Below, one piece after another: positions 62,903 through 64,000 of a stretch of DNA of 64,000 nt. A program made the translations under genes and the position numbers. How positions within the stretch are numbered: position 1 is the stretch's first letter; the number at the start of each line of letters is the position of its first letter. The stretch covers positions 124,001 through 188,000 of the forward strand of contig NZ_QGDV01000004.1 in assembly GCF_003149025.1 (NCBI RefSeq). The letters run 5' to 3'. The notes beneath the pieces were generated by a model. It was not told the origin of the DNA. It made no database searches and was given only the letters and a program-made list of their open reading frames with translations. Origin of the DNA: Rathayibacter iranicus NCPPB 2253 = VKM Ac-1602. GTDB taxonomy: Bacteria; Actinomycetota; Actinomycetes; Actinomycetales; Microbacteriaceae.

Positions 62903-64000
62903 CCTCCCGCCTCGCATCGGCAACCGGCATCTGGCGCGCGCGGCAACCTCGGGCAGCCGGTGATCGTGCGTACATCGCGTACTCGCTGGTGCTGCTCGGG
63001 CTGGTCGTCGTGATGCCCGTGGTGCGCGCCGCGTGGCTCGCCGTGACGACGCCAGAGGCCGCCGACGCGCTGAATGGCCCGGACGCGGCGGTAGTCGCCG
63101 CCGTCGCCGTCCTCGCACTCTGGGCGGCCGCGCTCATCACCGGACGGAGCCGCGGGCCAGCCGTCGCACCCCCTTTCTTCACCTACGCCCTCACGGAGAG
63201 CGACCTGCCACGGCGCGAGGTCTTCCGTTCGCGCGTCGTGATGGCAGTCGTCGTCGCAACCGTCGCGAGCGGAGGCATCGCCGTCTTCTTCGGCGCAGCA
63301 CTCGGCGCGGTCGGGCTCCTGACTCCGCCGAGCGTCATCGGTTTCAGCATTCGCGGTGTGCTCATTGGGACGATCAGTGCGGTGTGCTGGCTGAGTGGAG
63401 AAGCCGCTCCGAAGGCATCCGCGATCGTCGCCGGTGCCCTGATCGCCACTGCCACGCTCGGAATCGTCGGCCTGGATTCCGGACCGGTCGTCGCCCAGCT
63501 GTCGAGCTGGGCCTGGGCATCGGCACATGCCGACGTACCCGCAATCGCCGCCCTTGCCGCACTCTCCGCGGGAGGTCTCCTCGCGGCGCCAACACTGCTC
63601 GACCGGATCAGCGAACCGACGCTCGCGATGCAGTCCGCTCGATGGGACGTCGCGATGGCACATGCCGTGAGTCTCGACTTCACGGCTGCGTCGGAGTCCT
63701 ACCAGGCCCGGCCCTCCAGCGGGCGTCGGTTCCGCGCGGTGATCCAAGGTGCGAGTCCGGTCACCCTCGTGGTCGTCCGTGACACGATCGGCGCCCTGCG
63801 TACCCCACTTCGTGTGGTGAGTGGCGCCCTAACGATCGTCGGATCGGGCGTCCTCCTCGTCGCGGCGGCAGCAGCCCCTGGCGCCGCTCCGCTGCTCGGA
63901 GCACTTGCCGCGGCGTTGCTCTATGTCGGGACCGGTGCCTTCAGCCGTGGCCTCCAGCACATCAGCCAGGTCTCCCGCGCCCAGCCTCTGTACGGCATCA
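62899..64000 (+). CDS. ABC transporter permease (partial, runs off the window)
   Basis: Starts at GTG 62899, overlapping the ATPase stop, and is still open at the window end (367 codons seen). Hydrophobic helices: IAYSLVLLGLVVVMPVVRAA, AVVAAVAVLALWAAALITG, VVMAVVVATVASGGIAVFF and others, with a DUF6297-like layout (long cytoplasmic segments such as TYALTESDLPRREVFRSR). It is the permease partner of the ATPase. Truncated only by the window edge. Confidence 0.85.
   Translation, partial: MTSRLASATGIWRARQPRAAGDRAYIAYSLVLLGLVVVMPVVRAAWLAVTTPEAADALNGPDAAVVAAVAVLALWAAALITGRSRGPAVAPPFFTYALTESDLPRREVFRSRVVMAVVVATVASGGIAVFFGAALGAVGLLTPPSVIGFSIRGVLIGTISAVCWLSGEAAPKASAIVAGALIATATLGIVGLDSGPVVAQLSSWAWASAHADVPAIAALAALSAGGLLAAPTLLDRISEPTLAMQSARWDVAMAHAVSLDFTAASESYQARPSSGRRFRAVIQGASPVTLVVVRDTIGALRTPLRVVSGALTIVGSGVLLVAAAAAPGAAPLLGALAAALLYVGTGAFSRGLQHISQVSRAQPLYGI

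Overview
The window is a high-GC actinobacterial chromosome segment. Several things suggest a member of the Microbacteriaceae (Rathayibacter/Clavibacter relatives): F420 genes, a DUF4287 protein, short 5' leaders with TANNNT-type -10 boxes, terminators that are hairpins without U-tracts, and a large helicase-like protein ending in a fold resembling the MTES_1575 nuclease family. That placement is inference from gene content, not from a search.

Layout. 0-12 kb is mostly core metabolism: aldo/keto reductase, RNase HI, a methyltransferase, a deazaflavin nitroreductase-like protein, a CitE-like lyase coupled to a lipase, a DinB protein, acyl-CoA ligase and thiolase. It also contains a small secreted-protein/partner cassette (1.0-2.75 kb) with the remnant of a second copy. 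12.5-44 kb is stable chromosome: secreted SGNH hydrolases (one with an Ig-like domain, two in tandem), an aminotransferase, tRNA-Ala(CGC), galU, formate-THF salvage, mscL, a 1274-aa degenerate helicase, an ECF sigma/anti-sigma pair with a visible autoregulatory promoter, an NCS1 permease, a PfkB kinase, and an F420 block (F420-dependent glucose-6-phosphate dehydrogenase followed by FbiC, a hydrolase and a flavoprotein monooxygenase).

45-62 kb is accessory and partly of lower GC. It holds a secreted Gly-rich tetrapeptide-repeat protein and a lactococcin-972-type bacteriocin with a lipoprotein, a HlyD-like adaptor, an ABC ATPase and an FtsX-type permease. Next is an island lying at the 3' end of tRNA-Arg(CCT) and bounded by 17-bp direct repeats. 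The island carries TPP-riboswitch-controlled thiC, a wrecked ABC permease, a frameshifted helix-turn-helix gene, and a large AAA ATPase followed by a second gene that looks 3'-truncated. Beyond the tRNA is a GntR/ABC operon with several frameshifts and a broken secreted-protein gene. The window ends inside an intact ABC transporter operon.

Main points for follow-up: (1) a bacteriocin/export locus; (2) an FbiC whose CofH half has lost its radical-SAM cysteine motif although F420-dependent enzymes are encoded nearby; (3) an 86-bp repeat found three times, each time just after a stop codon and in the same orientation relative to the upstream gene; (4) the tRNA-Arg island with its AAA ATPase; (5) a family of decayed genes between 54 and 62 kb.
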